39,445 bases of DNA from assembly GCA_002457365.1 (NCBI GenBank), contig NTKP01000010.1, positions 1 to 39,445 of the forward strand, read 5' to 3'. Every line of letters begins with the position of its first letter. The stretch's first letter is position 1. A program made the translations under genes and the position numbers. Shown here piece after piece: positions 8,841-17,271 of the stretch. Origin of the DNA: Rhodothermaeota bacterium MED-G12. GTDB lineage: Bacteria; Bacteroidota; Rhodothermia; Balneolales; Balneolaceae. The notes below the pieces were generated by a model. It did no database searches and was not told the origin of the DNA. It was given only the letters and a program-made list of their open reading frames with translations.

Positions 8841-9944
8841 TTAACGAGTGATTAGATAAGTACTCGAGTAGCTGAACACCCGGTCTTCTCTAAATTCATT
8901 CCGTTTCATTTGATTCACCATAAATTTTTTGGAGACCAGTTCATCAACCCATGGTGCCGTTTCGTAGGAAGATCGAAATAGAATTTTCGTGACAGAAGGG
9001 AGCTCATTTAGGCGATCCCAGGTCTCATTTAGCTCAATAAAGCCCTTAGTGTTATTAAATAACCAGTCTTGATGATCCAAGAGGTTAACATGTGTATAGG
9101 ATATGGAGCCGTTGTTGTTTAGTGAATCTAGTAATGATGAGTGGCCTAATGTAATATGATTAATGCACTCCTTTAACCTTAGGAAATTGTGTAATTGCAA
9201 ATGTCTTGGTGCAAAATTAGGGCTATAGCAACCATCCCAATATAATCTCCAATATGGATTTTCGGATAATTTTTGTTCAACCAGAAGTGTATACAAAGTA
9301 TCCTTTAAAAATGGAAGTAACGGGCCTATGCTCTTTTGCTGGCTCATCGGGATCCCCCCAAGATAAAGTACCCAAGGGTGAACCCACCAGGCTAATGACC
9401 AATGCTGAGCCATTCTATTCCACAATGGCTCGAAAAGTCCCTGTCTTATTTCGATATCATCCGTATGTATTAACTCTGTAATGCTTTTTTCCACACCCAT
9501 ACGGCGAATACTAAACAGTAATAATCGTGATAACCAGCCGGTGGTACCGTAACGATAAAATCCCCTTCCTTGAGGGTTGAATAGATGTTGCTTGCGGCTC
9601 CAAAAGGATCGAGCTAGCGGGGTTAATTGGGGTAATAATCCCTCGAAATACCTACGGTAGTTTGGTACTTTACCCACACCAAAAAACGCCCAAAATACAT
9701 CAAAATCATACGCTGATATAATAAGTTTTTTTAGTTCAACCAAATGCAGTTGAATAGGATTGATATCTACCGCATGAATGTTAGAAACTCCTTCTAATGC
9801 ATAGTTAAAAAGATGGTCGCCCGCACTTGCAATGGTTAAAATGGAGGAAGTATGATCCAGCTGAAGAAGTTTTTGATCAATGGTCACATCTTCCCAGCTT
9901 ATGGTATAGATTAGTTTTTTTGTAAAGAATAAAGGTAAACTCAT
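8841..9944 (-). CDS. btaA: BtaA-like diacylglycerol 3-amino-3-carboxypropyltransferase (DUF3419)
   Basis: A DUF3419-family protein. BtaA moves the 3-amino-3-carboxypropyl group of SAM onto diacylglycerol to make diacylglyceryl-homoserine, the first step of DGTS betaine lipid synthesis. Recognisable parts are YTISWEDVTIDQKLL at the N-terminus, the SAM-binding ILTIASAGDHLFNYAL, HAVDINPIQLHLVELK and the C-terminal FREDRVFSYSSTYLI. I place the start at ATG 9944 (367 residues); an in-frame GTG at 9950 would add two residues. It is followed after 11 bases by the btaB-like methyltransferase, so the two-step pathway is encoded together. In marine bacteria these lipids replace phospholipids when phosphate is scarce; no Pho-box-like sequence was recognised upstream, so such control here is only a possibility. 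Confidence 0.82.
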   Translation of the reverse strand: MSLPLFFTKKLIYTISWEDVTIDQKLLQLDHTSSILTIASAGDHLFNYALEGVSNIHAVDINPIQLHLVELKKLIISAYDFDVFWAFFGVGKVPNYRRYFEGLLPQLTPLARSFWSRKQHLFNPQGRGFYRYGTTGWLSRLLLFSIRRMGVEKSITELIHTDDIEIRQGLFEPLWNRMAQHWSLAWWVHPWVLYLGGIPMSQQKSIGPLLPFLKDTLYTLLVEQKLSENPYWRLYWDGCYSPNFAPRHLQLHNFLRLKECINHITLGHSSLLDSLNNNGSISYTHVNLLDHQDWLFNNTKGFIELNETWDRLNELPSVTKILFRSSYETAPWVDELVSKKFMVNQMKRNEFREDRVFSYSSTYLITR

Positions 9945-10029
9945 TGACACAGGGCATCTCTTTTACCTTCACAGCTACCATTTACAAAGTGGAAAATTTC
10001 GTACATTATTTATGACAAACAAATTAAGA

Positions 10030-10039
10030 TTTGTACAAA
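10030..10039. repeat. Short perfect palindrome next to the DUF883-like start
   Basis: TTTGTACAAA is a 10-base perfect palindrome directly before ATG 10040, in the short gap between the divergent btaA-like gene and the small membrane-protein gene. It could be a regulator site, but its length and AT-richness make chance occurrence plausible. Confidence 0.25.
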
Positions 10040-10327
10040 ATGAATGGAAATAACAAATCAACTGCAAGCCGATTACGGAACGGTATTACATTGGTTGGTA
10101 AAATTTTTTTTTCCACCAAAACAGATGGTCAGTCTTCTAGATCAACGTCTTTGTCTTCAGAAGTAAACCCCCAGTGGGATTGGCTGAAGAACGAATATCA
10201 AAAAGAGTTTAGAATATTGAGACGGAACGCCAGAATACATCCTGAAAAAGCCGTAGTGGGTGCTTTATTGGTTGGGTTTCTTTTGGGCTTGGGTACAGTG
10301 AATAGGGTAAATAGGAAACGAAAATAA
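10040..10327 (+). CDS. Small C-terminally membrane-anchored protein, DUF883 (YqjD/ElaB)-like
   Basis: 95 residues from ATG 10040; an in-frame TTG at 10031 would add three. The N-terminal two-thirds is polar (Ser/Thr/Lys-rich, then DWLKNEYQKEFRILRRNAR). The end is PEKAVVGALLVGFLLGLGT followed by a very basic tail, that is, one glycine-rich transmembrane helix just before the C-terminus. This layout, with a proline-containing entry and basic end, resembles the DUF883/YqjD/ElaB group of ribosome-associated membrane proteins, though similarity is by shape and short motif only. It ends nine bases before prfB and is probably co-transcribed with it, which would fit a translation-related role (inference). 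Confidence 0.55.
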   Translation: MNGNNKSTASRLRNGITLVGKIFFSTKTDGQSSRSTSLSSEVNPQWDWLKNEYQKEFRILRRNARIHPEKAVVGALLVGFLLGLGTVNRVNRKRK

Positions 10328-10336
10328 ATAAACGAC

Positions 10337-11447
10337 ATGGCGGTTATAAACGAACAATTACATGAACATTTTCAGCGATTAGATGCGCTGAGGGGGTATC
10401 TTTGACTACGATAAAAGAAGTGTTCGAATCATTGAGTTAACCCAGCAGACACAGGATCCTTCCTTTTGGAATGATCCGGTAGAGGCCCAAAAAGTTATGA
10501 AGGATTTGGGATATCAAAAATCCTTGATTCAGGATTGGAATACTCTAAACAGTCTTAAGGAAAGTATTACGGTTTACTTAGAATTTATCGAAATGGGTGA
10601 GCCCGTTGAGCAAGAATTATCAATTGAAATCGAAAAATTTCTTACCCAATTAGACGCCCTTGAACTAAAAAATATGCTCAAGGAAGAAGATGATCATCGT
10701 GATGCAGTGGTCCAATTTAGTCCCGGTGCCGGAGGTACAGAAAGTCAGGATTGGGCTGAAATGTTGTATCGAATGTACACGAGATGGGCCGATCAAAATG
10801 GGTATAAGGTTTCAGTTATGGACTATCAAGACGGTGAGGTAGCTGGATTAAAAAGTGCTACAATAGAGGTTCAGGGAGAGAATGCCTATGGATTTTTAAA
10901 AGCAGAAAGCGGTGTTCATCGATTGGTACGAGTATCACCCTTCGATAGTAATGCTCGACGTCATACTTCTTTTTGTTCCGTATTTATTTCTCCTCTGGTT
11001 GATGATACCATTGAGCTAGACATTAACGAGAAGGATATCGAGCTACAGCGATTTCACTCCTCAGGTGCGGGTGGACAGAATGTAAATAAAGTGGAAACAG
11101 GAGTTCGACTTATTTGGACAGGTAAACTATCCGATGGCCGTGATGAAAAAGTTGTAGCAGAGTGTCAACAGGAGCGATCTCAACTCCAAAACCGGGAAAA
11201 AGCCCTAGTCTTATTGAAATCCAGAATTTACGAACTAGAGAAAGAAATAAGGGAGGCTGAGAAAGCTAGATTAGAAGGAACAAAAGGGAAAAATGAATGG
11301 GGATCTCAAATTAGAAGTTATGTATTTGACGATCAACGAGTAAAAGACCATCGAACCGGGCATGAAACATCCAATGTTTCAGGGGTTATGGATGGGGATT
11401 TGAATGATTTCATAAAAGCATACCTACTACTACAAGCTCATGCATAA
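10337..11447 (+). CDS. prfB: Peptide chain release factor 2, with programmed +1 frameshift
   Basis: RF2 recognises UGA and UAA stop codons and releases the peptide. The gene begins at ATG 10337 and reads 22 codons to an in-frame TGA at 10403-10405; skipping T10403 continues the frame from 10404, giving 369 residues in all (E. coli RF2 has 365). The SPF tripeptide that reads the stop codon is at residues 200-202 and the catalytic GGQ at 245-247 (GAGGQNVNKVETGVR). A start at internal ATG 10497 would cut off much of the N-terminal domain and is wrong. It lies nine bases after the DUF883-like gene and overlaps nadB by eight bases. Expression is autoregulated: scarce RF2 slows termination at the UGA and favours the shift. 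Confidence 0.96.
10391..10406 (+). promoter_or_regulatory. RF2 programmed +1 frameshift signal
   Basis: The sequence reads AGG GGG TAT CTT TGA C in the zero frame. An internal Shine-Dalgarno-like AGGGGG sits three bases before the slippery CTT, followed by the in-frame TGA and a C that weakens termination. To my knowledge this is the same core sequence as in Escherichia coli prfB. Confidence 0.95.
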
Positions 11448-13017
11448 ATATGACATGCTTATCATTGGAAGTGGTCTAGCAGGCCTTTCCTTCGCTTTAA
11501 AAGCGGCAGAATCGGCACGAGTAGCGGTAATTACGAAAAATGAACTCAAAGAAACCAATACCTGGTATGCCCAAGGAGGGATTGCTGGAGTAATGGATTT
11601 AAATCATGACTCTTTCGAAAAACATATTCAGGACACATTAGTAGCTGGGGCAGGACTGTGTGATACCAATGCAGTGTCAAAAATGGTGTATAAAGCCCCA
11701 CAACTCATTCAAGAGCTGGTAGATTATGGGGTTGGCTTTACTCGTAAAGGGGATGAATTAGACCTAGGAAAAGAAGGGGGGCATTCCGAGAATCGGATTG
11801 TTCATGCAGCGGATGCGACGGGTAGAGAGGTAGAAAATGTTCTCGCGAAAAGGGTGAAAAATCATCCTAACATCGACGTCTATGAATATTTCTTTGCGAT
11901 GGAATTGCTTACCGAACATCATCTAGGTAAGAAGGTGAAATATTTGCCTGAAATCCACTGTTTTGGCGTTTATGCTCTTAATTGTAAAGAAGGAATTGTA
12001 GAGACATTTTTAGCGAAGAAAACGGTGCTTGCAACCGGCGGTATTGGTGAGGTGTATGCCCATACCACAAATCCCACCATTGCAACCGGGGATGGTATTG
12101 CTATGGCCTATAGAGCAAAGGCCCATATACAGCATATGGAATTCGTACAATTTCACCCAACCACTCTACAAATTCCAGAAGCCGATTCTTATTTAATAAC
12201 CGAAGCATTACGCGGTTTTGGGGCTATTTTAAGGAATTCATCCGGGCATGCCTTTATGAAAGATTATGATAAAAGAGGTGAACTCGCCCCAAGGGATATA
12301 GTGGCTCGCGCTATTGACGATCAACTTAAAAAACGAGGAGACAAAGCGGTCTTCTTAGATGCATCCAGTCTTGAGTCTTCTGTATTATTGGAACACTTTC
12401 CAAATATTGCCAAGGAATGCGCTAAATACGGTTTAGATATCACTAAAGATTACATTCCAGTAGTTCCTGCTGCTCATTATTTGTGTGGAGGTATACGGGT
12501 TGATGAATTTGGTCAAAGTTCAATAAAACACCTCTATGCCATAGGTGAGACGGCATATACTGGTGTTCACGGGGCGAATCGGTTAGCATCAAACAGTTTA
12601 CTCGAAGCATTACATTATGCGGACACCGCTGTAAACCATGCTTTAAAACAATATGATAACATTGATTTTGAAGCGGGTATACCCGATTGGAATGTCGAGG
12701 GCACCTTCAATAATAAAGAGTGGATTTTAGTATCGCACAACCGTGAAGAGCTTCAACAAGTAATGTGGGATTATGTAGGAATTGTACGCAGTGATATGAG
12801 ATTAGAAAGAGCGCTAAGGCGACAAACTCTTTTGTATAATGAAGTAGAAGAGTTTTATCATAGAACTAGTTTAACTCCTGAATTACTTGAATTGCGTAAT
12901 CTAATAAGTATTGCCTACCTAATCATTCAAGCTGCAATGGCTAGAAAGGAGAGTTGTGGTCTGCATTATAATGTTGATTATGAAACCTATGGGCGGCCCA
13001 GTTTAAGCGATTTATAA
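11440..13017 (+). CDS. nadB: L-aspartate oxidase
   Basis: 525 residues. NadB oxidises L-aspartate to iminoaspartate with FAD, the first step of de novo NAD synthesis, using oxygen or fumarate as acceptor. Visible motifs are the N-terminal dinucleotide fold DMLIIGSGLAGLSFAL, TWYAQGGIAGVMD, GGHSENRIVHAADATG, HPTTL, PAAHYLCGGI and GANRLASNSLLEALHYA near residue 385. The C-terminal helical domain (DMRLERALRR) completes the succinate dehydrogenase/aspartate oxidase fold. The active-site pattern and the absence of a succinate dehydrogenase neighbour favour NadB over SdhA/FrdA. It overlaps prfB by eight bases and coaE begins three bases after its stop, so translation is probably coupled. Neither nadA nor nadC is in the window. 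Pairing with coaE puts two cofactor genes together. Confidence 0.95.
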   Translation: MHKYDMLIIGSGLAGLSFALKAAESARVAVITKNELKETNTWYAQGGIAGVMDLNHDSFEKHIQDTLVAGAGLCDTNAVSKMVYKAPQLIQELVDYGVGFTRKGDELDLGKEGGHSENRIVHAADATGREVENVLAKRVKNHPNIDVYEYFFAMELLTEHHLGKKVKYLPEIHCFGVYALNCKEGIVETFLAKKTVLATGGIGEVYAHTTNPTIATGDGIAMAYRAKAHIQHMEFVQFHPTTLQIPEADSYLITEALRGFGAILRNSSGHAFMKDYDKRGELAPRDIVARAIDDQLKKRGDKAVFLDASSLESSVLLEHFPNIAKECAKYGLDITKDYIPVVPAAHYLCGGIRVDEFGQSSIKHLYAIGETAYTGVHGANRLASNSLLEALHYADTAVNHALKQYDNIDFEAGIPDWNVEGTFNNKEWILVSHNREELQQVMWDYVGIVRSDMRLERALRRQTLLYNEVEEFYHRTSLTPELLELRNLISIAYLIIQAAMARKESCGLHYNVDYETYGRPSLSDL

Positions 13018-13019
13018 TC

Positions 13020-13667
13020 ATGGAAAATGTAGTCAAACCTATATGCCGTTGGGGTATAACCGGGGAGATTGGAGCTGGCAAAAGTACGGTCGCTGCCTTT
13101 ATTGCTGAGTTAGGTATACCAGTATTGGACCTTGATTCTATAGCAAAACAATTAATGCAACATAATGAATACCTGCGTGCTCAAATTATAGCGGAGTTTG
13201 GGGACAATGCGTACACGGGCGATGAACTAAACAGGGGATACTTAGCCGAAAAAGCCTTTAATGGAGGGCAAGTTGGTAGACTAAATGCCCTTGTGCATCC
13301 TGCAGTATATGAAGAAGTGGCGAGACTGGAGTCTGAAATTGCCGAACAAGGGAAAAAAATTATTGCTAAAGAGAGCGCATTATTACTTCAACACGGGCGC
13401 CCTAAAGACGTAGACTTTATAATTTGGGTTCAATCGAGCAGAGAAATTCGCAGAAATAGATTATCGAAAAGACCACATGTAACAAAGAAGGATCTAGATG
13501 CTAGAATAAAGCATCAATCCTCATTGCACCTTTCCCAACATCTTGATAAGGATCGTGATATAGTTCTTTACAATAACGAGACTATACAAGCACTACACAA
13601 ACAGGTATCACAACTAATTTTACAACTTAAAACCGAATGCGATACCCTTCTTCAATCCCGTATGTGA
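13020..13667 (+). CDS. coaE: Dephospho-CoA kinase
   Basis: 215 residues. CoaE phosphorylates the 3'-hydroxyl of dephospho-CoA, the last step of coenzyme A synthesis. The P-loop is GEIGAGKS (15-22), VLDLDSIAKQLM carries the conserved aspartate after the first strand, and LNALVHPAVY and IIWVQSSREIRRNRLSKR (lid/nucleotide region) follow. In many species the first P-loop residues read GGIGSGKS, so this is a mild variant. It follows nadB by two bases and is probably in the prfB-nadB-coaE unit. Its last 41 bases overlap the 3' end of the convergent DUF192 gene, so the two messages are complementary there. Confidence 0.93.
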   Translation: MENVVKPICRWGITGEIGAGKSTVAAFIAELGIPVLDLDSIAKQLMQHNEYLRAQIIAEFGDNAYTGDELNRGYLAEKAFNGGQVGRLNALVHPAVYEEVARLESEIAEQGKKIIAKESALLLQHGRPKDVDFIIWVQSSREIRRNRLSKRPHVTKKDLDARIKHQSSLHLSQHLDKDRDIVLYNNETIQALHKQVSQLILQLKTECDTLLQSRM

Positions 13668-14127
13668 TAGCATAACCACCATTTGTTTCAACCACATATT
13701 TTGCGGGGTCCCCAGAAGGAAGGCCTTTTTCAGAAAAGGGGGTGGTTGAATGGTATATGCTAACAATGACACTATCTGCATTCACATACATGATATCCAA
13801 GGGTAGGGGTGTATTTGCCATCCAAAAACTTAAGGGTTCTTCTTTGTCAAATATAAATAGCATCCCATGGTTTTCAGGAAGTTCTCTTACATCCATTAAT
13901 CCCTGACTCCGCTCCATGACATCATCCGATATTTGCACCTCCACGCTACTAATTTGCTCCATGTCAGTGTCAAGGAAATGTACTGTTTGTTCAGGAATGA
14001 CTACTCGTCCATTGTAAGTAGAAGAGTTGGATTTTGAAGTTTTACTCTCGCCACAGCTGATTAAAACAATAAAAAATAAAAGAATCGTAGGGAATACTAC
14101 CTTATTTAATTTCAAAAGATTGCTCAT
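13627..14127 (-). CDS. DUF192 family lipoprotein
   Basis: 166 residues. The N-terminus has a lipoprotein signal peptide with a lipobox-like VLISC, Cys25 being the likely acylated residue, so the protein is probably anchored in a membrane facing the periplasm. The mature part matches DUF192: QVQISDDVMERSQGLMDVRELPENHGMLFIFD, PLSFWMANTPLPLDIMYV and the closing KYVVETNGGYAITYGIEEG. DUF192 folds as a small beta-barrel; its molecular function is not established. Its start lies 26 bases inside the 3' end of the sortilin-like gene on the same strand, suggesting translational coupling. At its other end it overlaps coaE by 41 bases tail to tail. Confidence 0.88.
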   Translation of the reverse strand: MSNLLKLNKVVFPTILLFFIVLISCGESKTSKSNSSTYNGRVVIPEQTVHFLDTDMEQISSVEVQISDDVMERSQGLMDVRELPENHGMLFIFDKEEPLSFWMANTPLPLDIMYVNADSVIVSIYHSTTPFSEKGLPSGDPAKYVVETNGGYAITYGIEEGYRIRF

Positions 14128-16927
14128 GAGTTGTTGATCCGTTGGTTATTTGAACTGTATAAGTGCCTTTTTCAAGGTAACTGTTTGTCGTTGGGTTCCA
14201 TAGATTCCAGTGAAAGGTGTTAAATCCTTTTTGTACATCCATAGTGGTCGAGTAAAGGGACGCATCGTCCTGTTTAACATCTATGACGACTTCGAACGAA
14301 CTCGTTGGTTGATTTCTTTTTCTAGATGAGGATTCCTGAACAAAAAATAATGCCTCAAAATTTGGCTCAAACGGGTCACGATAGTCTACCGATTGTGCCC
14401 CCCATCTACTAGAGTAGCGCATATCACTCAGGCTGAATAAGGTTGTGGATTCGTTTATCCTAGGAACTAACTCATGAAACGCAGTCACATCGAGTACATA
14501 CATACTACGCCCATGTGTAGCTACTACCAATTCTAAATCACGGGGATGAACAACCATATCATAGGAGGCAACGTTGGGTATGTTATTTAACAGATGCCAC
14601 TCTTTTCCGTCATTTAAACTTATGTAGCTACCGTGATCTAGCCCTGCGTATAAAATTTGTGGTTGAATAGGGTCTTGAATCACAATATTGACTACATCAT
14701 CGGGTAGGTTACCTTTAACTGATACCCATGTTTCTCCAAAATCAGTGGTTTTATACACATAGGTTACAAATTCGTCAAAACGATATCCATTCAATGAAAC
14801 ATAAGCTGTTGAGGGGTCATGAGACGAGGCATGCACCTCTGAAATCCAACGGTAGGCAGGTAGACCTTCGCTCACATCTACCCATGTAGCACCCCCATCC
14901 GTGGTACGTTGCACTTTTCCGTCATCTGTTCCAATCCAAATAATTTCAAAAGAGAGGGGGGACTCAGCAATAGTAGTAATGGTGGAAAAGGGAACATCTC
15001 CATTAGGTAGGTTATAACTTAGATCAGGACTAATGGCCTTCCAGCTTTTTCCTTCGTCAAACGACCGATTTAAGCGTTGTGAGCCAAAATATACTATATC
15101 AGGATTATGATGACTGAGCTCAACGGGTGTGTTCCAATTGTAACGGTAGCGGTCTTCACCCACTTCGTGCCGTGGGGTTATTCGATACGAGCTTCCATCA
15201 CTTAGATCTCTTCGAACATAGTTACCATATTGAAACCCCACGTAAACAATGTCGCTATTTTCTGGATGTGGGTTAACGTGCATGCCATCTCCACCATAAA
15301 GACGCTCCCAAGGTTGTTCTCTGTTTGGTGTGGACCTAGAGGAGCCTTTCCATGTTCCATTGTCCTGCAGACCACCGTATATATTATAAGGTGTATCCAT
15401 ATCTACATTCACGGTATAAAATTGACCCACTGGAGCTACGTTATGGTGAATGAAGTTTTCCCCGCCATCCTTACTTTCATATAAGCCACCATCATTACCC
15501 AGCAAAAGATGCTCTCCGTCTTTGGGATTAATCCATAAAGCTTGATGATCTACATGGATACGTTGATTTTCGGCAATGGGCGTCCAGTTCTTGCCAGCAT
15601 CGGTTGATTTTAACATAGGAACACCCATTATGTATAGTGTATTAGCATCGCTGGGATCTACTCGGATTTCACCAAAATAATATCCATAGGTAAAGTAAAC
15701 ATTGTCTAGTGCTATATCATGCGTTATTTCCCATGATTCCCCACCGTTATCGGTTTTATAGACCTCAGCGCCAATAACTTCTGTGTCAAAAAGCTCTGCA
15801 TTAGCATCACCTAAAAAGTCGGCTAGGGCACTAGGGGGGTATGTACTAGTTCTTATGTCTTCCTTAACACGTATAGCGGTGTACTTAGTTGGAAAACCAT
15901 TACGTCGTAAAAATTGATTGAGTTCTTCATTATTCAGTGATAAAAAATCCTTTGAATTAATGTCCCGAAAATCATCAGCCAGTAATCCCCTGTTTCCTGT
16001 ATTATTAGACTCGACTTTACGGACATCTTGATTATCGATTAGGGCATAGATACGATCAGGATTATCGGCACTTATACTCAGACCAATTCTGCCTAAGGTT
16101 GCGCCGGTAGGTAGGCCGTCCGATGCTAATTCCCAGTTATTTCCTCCATCTTTTGAATGATAGACCGCAGAACCGGCACCACTCTCAACAAAATTCCAAG
16201 CTTCCCGAGAGCGTTCCCAAGCAGCGGCCCACAATAGATCTGGATTCTCGGGGTGAATAATCAGGTCTATCACTCCTGTGTTATCATTTACGAAAAGAGT
16301 TTTTTTCCAAGTTTGTCCACCATCTGTAGTCAAATAAATCCCACGATCCTCGTTTTGCGAGTACAACGCACCCATACTACCTACCCATACAACATCTGGA
16401 TTTTCGGGATGAATAATAATTCTCCCTATATGTTGAGTGCCTTCCAAGCCCATAAGCGTCCACATATTTCCCGCATCCGTTGTTTTATAAACTCCGGTAC
16501 CTGCATAGGTACTTCGACTCGAATTATTTTCTCCAGTACCAGCCCAAAGTATGTTTGGGTTAGAATTCGAAATGGCTATGTCACCTATTCCCATTGCACC
16601 ACCCTGGTTGTCAAATACGGGTTGCATAGTAGCTCCGCCATTGGTGGTCTTAAATATACCGGCCGACCCAAAGCCCACGTAAAAAATCCTCGCAGTATCC
16701 GGATGCACAGCGATGTCAGATACGCGGCCACTCATGGTAACTGGACCCACATTGCGAATAGGGTAGGAGTGCAGTATTGATTGAGCTCTGTGCTCATTGC
16801 GCTCTTGCACACTGTTCATAAGCTGCTCGGTGCTTGTGGCATTCGGTTTGGTAAGTTGAGCTTGTAAAGGGAGGGCGAAAAAGCTTGCGGCTAATAAATA
16901 AAGACCTATACTCTTCATAATAATCAA
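14102..16927 (-). CDS. Large secreted VPS10/sortilin-like beta-propeller protein (BNR repeats)
   Basis: 941 residues with an N-terminal signal peptide ending near PLQAQ. A second ATG three codons in (16918) gives a more typical signal-peptide start and may be the real one. The body is made of repeated propeller blades with BNR/Asp-box motifs: KTTNGGAT, KTTDAGNMW, STDAGKNW, ESKDGGENF, RTTDGGATW and KTTDFGETW, spaced through residues 90-780. It ends in a beta-sandwich-like region (FEVVIDVKQDD, NTFHWNLWNPTTNSY) with no obvious sorting tail. Annotation pipelines call such proteins glycosyl hydrolase, but I see no catalytic residues supporting that; extracellular binding or scaffolding is as likely. 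The DUF192 lipoprotein gene overlaps its end by 26 bases. Confidence 0.8.
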   Translation of the reverse strand: MIIMKSIGLYLLAASFFALPLQAQLTKPNATSTEQLMNSVQERNEHRAQSILHSYPIRNVGPVTMSGRVSDIAVHPDTARIFYVGFGSAGIFKTTNGGATMQPVFDNQGGAMGIGDIAISNSNPNILWAGTGENNSSRSTYAGTGVYKTTDAGNMWTLMGLEGTQHIGRIIIHPENPDVVWVGSMGALYSQNEDRGIYLTTDGGQTWKKTLFVNDNTGVIDLIIHPENPDLLWAAAWERSREAWNFVESGAGSAVYHSKDGGNNWELASDGLPTGATLGRIGLSISADNPDRIYALIDNQDVRKVESNNTGNRGLLADDFRDINSKDFLSLNNEELNQFLRRNGFPTKYTAIRVKEDIRTSTYPPSALADFLGDANAELFDTEVIGAEVYKTDNGGESWEITHDIALDNVYFTYGYYFGEIRVDPSDANTLYIMGVPMLKSTDAGKNWTPIAENQRIHVDHQALWINPKDGEHLLLGNDGGLYESKDGGENFIHHNVAPVGQFYTVNVDMDTPYNIYGGLQDNGTWKGSSRSTPNREQPWERLYGGDGMHVNPHPENSDIVYVGFQYGNYVRRDLSDGSSYRITPRHEVGEDRYRYNWNTPVELSHHNPDIVYFGSQRLNRSFDEGKSWKAISPDLSYNLPNGDVPFSTITTIAESPLSFEIIWIGTDDGKVQRTTDGGATWVDVSEGLPAYRWISEVHASSHDPSTAYVSLNGYRFDEFVTYVYKTTDFGETWVSVKGNLPDDVVNIVIQDPIQPQILYAGLDHGSYISLNDGKEWHLLNNIPNVASYDMVVHPRDLELVVATHGRSMYVLDVTAFHELVPRINESTTLFSLSDMRYSSRWGAQSVDYRDPFEPNFEALFFVQESSSRKRNQPTSSFEVVIDVKQDDASLYSTTMDVQKGFNTFHWNLWNPTTNSYLEKGTYTVQITNGSTTHEQSFEIK

Positions 16928-17155
16928 TAGTTATTGTAAGGTTGATTGAAAAGAAATGTGAATTACTTTATAGGGTTAGTCATGAGCATGTTCGTTCATC
17001 ACATCTAACATGGTCATGTATCTTCTATTTTTAGTAAGAACAGTTAATTGAATAAAGTATAAAGTAATAGACATTACTACAAAAAAAGGAACAACATTAT
17101 TTTGAGGATGTAAGGTGCATTAATCTAAAGGGTACACTTTATAATTCTTCTGAAA

Positions 17156-17186
17156 TTGAAATTGACGCCATTTTAACCTATCTTGT
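17156..17186 (+). promoter_or_regulatory. Possible promoter for the rimP-pnp operon
   Basis: TTG at 17156-17158 is followed after 20 bases by TATCTTGT at 17179-17186. This loosely resembles the Bacteroidota TTG / TAnnTTTG promoter, where spacers of about 17-23 bases are known. If used, transcription would start just before the leader hairpin. The match to the -7 element is incomplete, so this is tentative. Confidence 0.3.
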
Positions 17187-17193
17187 TGGTCTT

Positions 17194-17230
17194 AGTGGGC
17201 GCCGAGAGGTTCCCGCTTTTTTTATTTTTT
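17194..17230 (+). terminator. Terminator-like leader hairpin upstream of rimP
   Basis: AGTGGG (17194-17199) pairs with CCCGCT (17212-17217) with one T-G wobble and a 12-base loop, followed directly by seven Ts, an A and six more Ts. It sits 42 bases before rimP, where no upstream gene on this strand needs termination. It is therefore probably a leader attenuator of the operon that encodes NusA, itself a termination factor. Attenuation is inference. Confidence 0.65.
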
Positions 17231-17271
17231 ATAACTATAGTTAAAGCAAAAGTTTACTCAGTACAAACAGC

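Larger units (their letters stand above)
16928..17271. promoter_or_regulatory. 344-base divergent intergenic region upstream of rimP
   Basis: This gap lies between the 5' end of the sortilin-like gene (minus) and rimP (plus) and should hold promoters for both. I see no gene in it. The rimP-proximal end has a promoter-like TTG-N20-TAtcTTG and a strong hairpin with a T-run, listed separately. Nothing distinctive was recognised in 16928-17150. Confidence 0.5.

Noticed and set aside
10337..10405. In-frame TGA taken as a nonsense mutation in prfB.
   Set aside because: It is the programmed UGA in the known RF2 frameshift context, so the gene is not a pseudogene.
10497..11447. prfB starting at ATG 10497.
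   Set aside because: It removes the first 53 residues of RF2; the upstream frame plus the canonical frameshift site accounts for the full protein.
14102..16927. Calling the large propeller protein a sialidase or glycosyl hydrolase.
   Set aside because: Asp-box/BNR motifs are present, but I see no arginine triad or other catalytic signature; the motifs are shared with non-enzymatic sortilin-type propellers.
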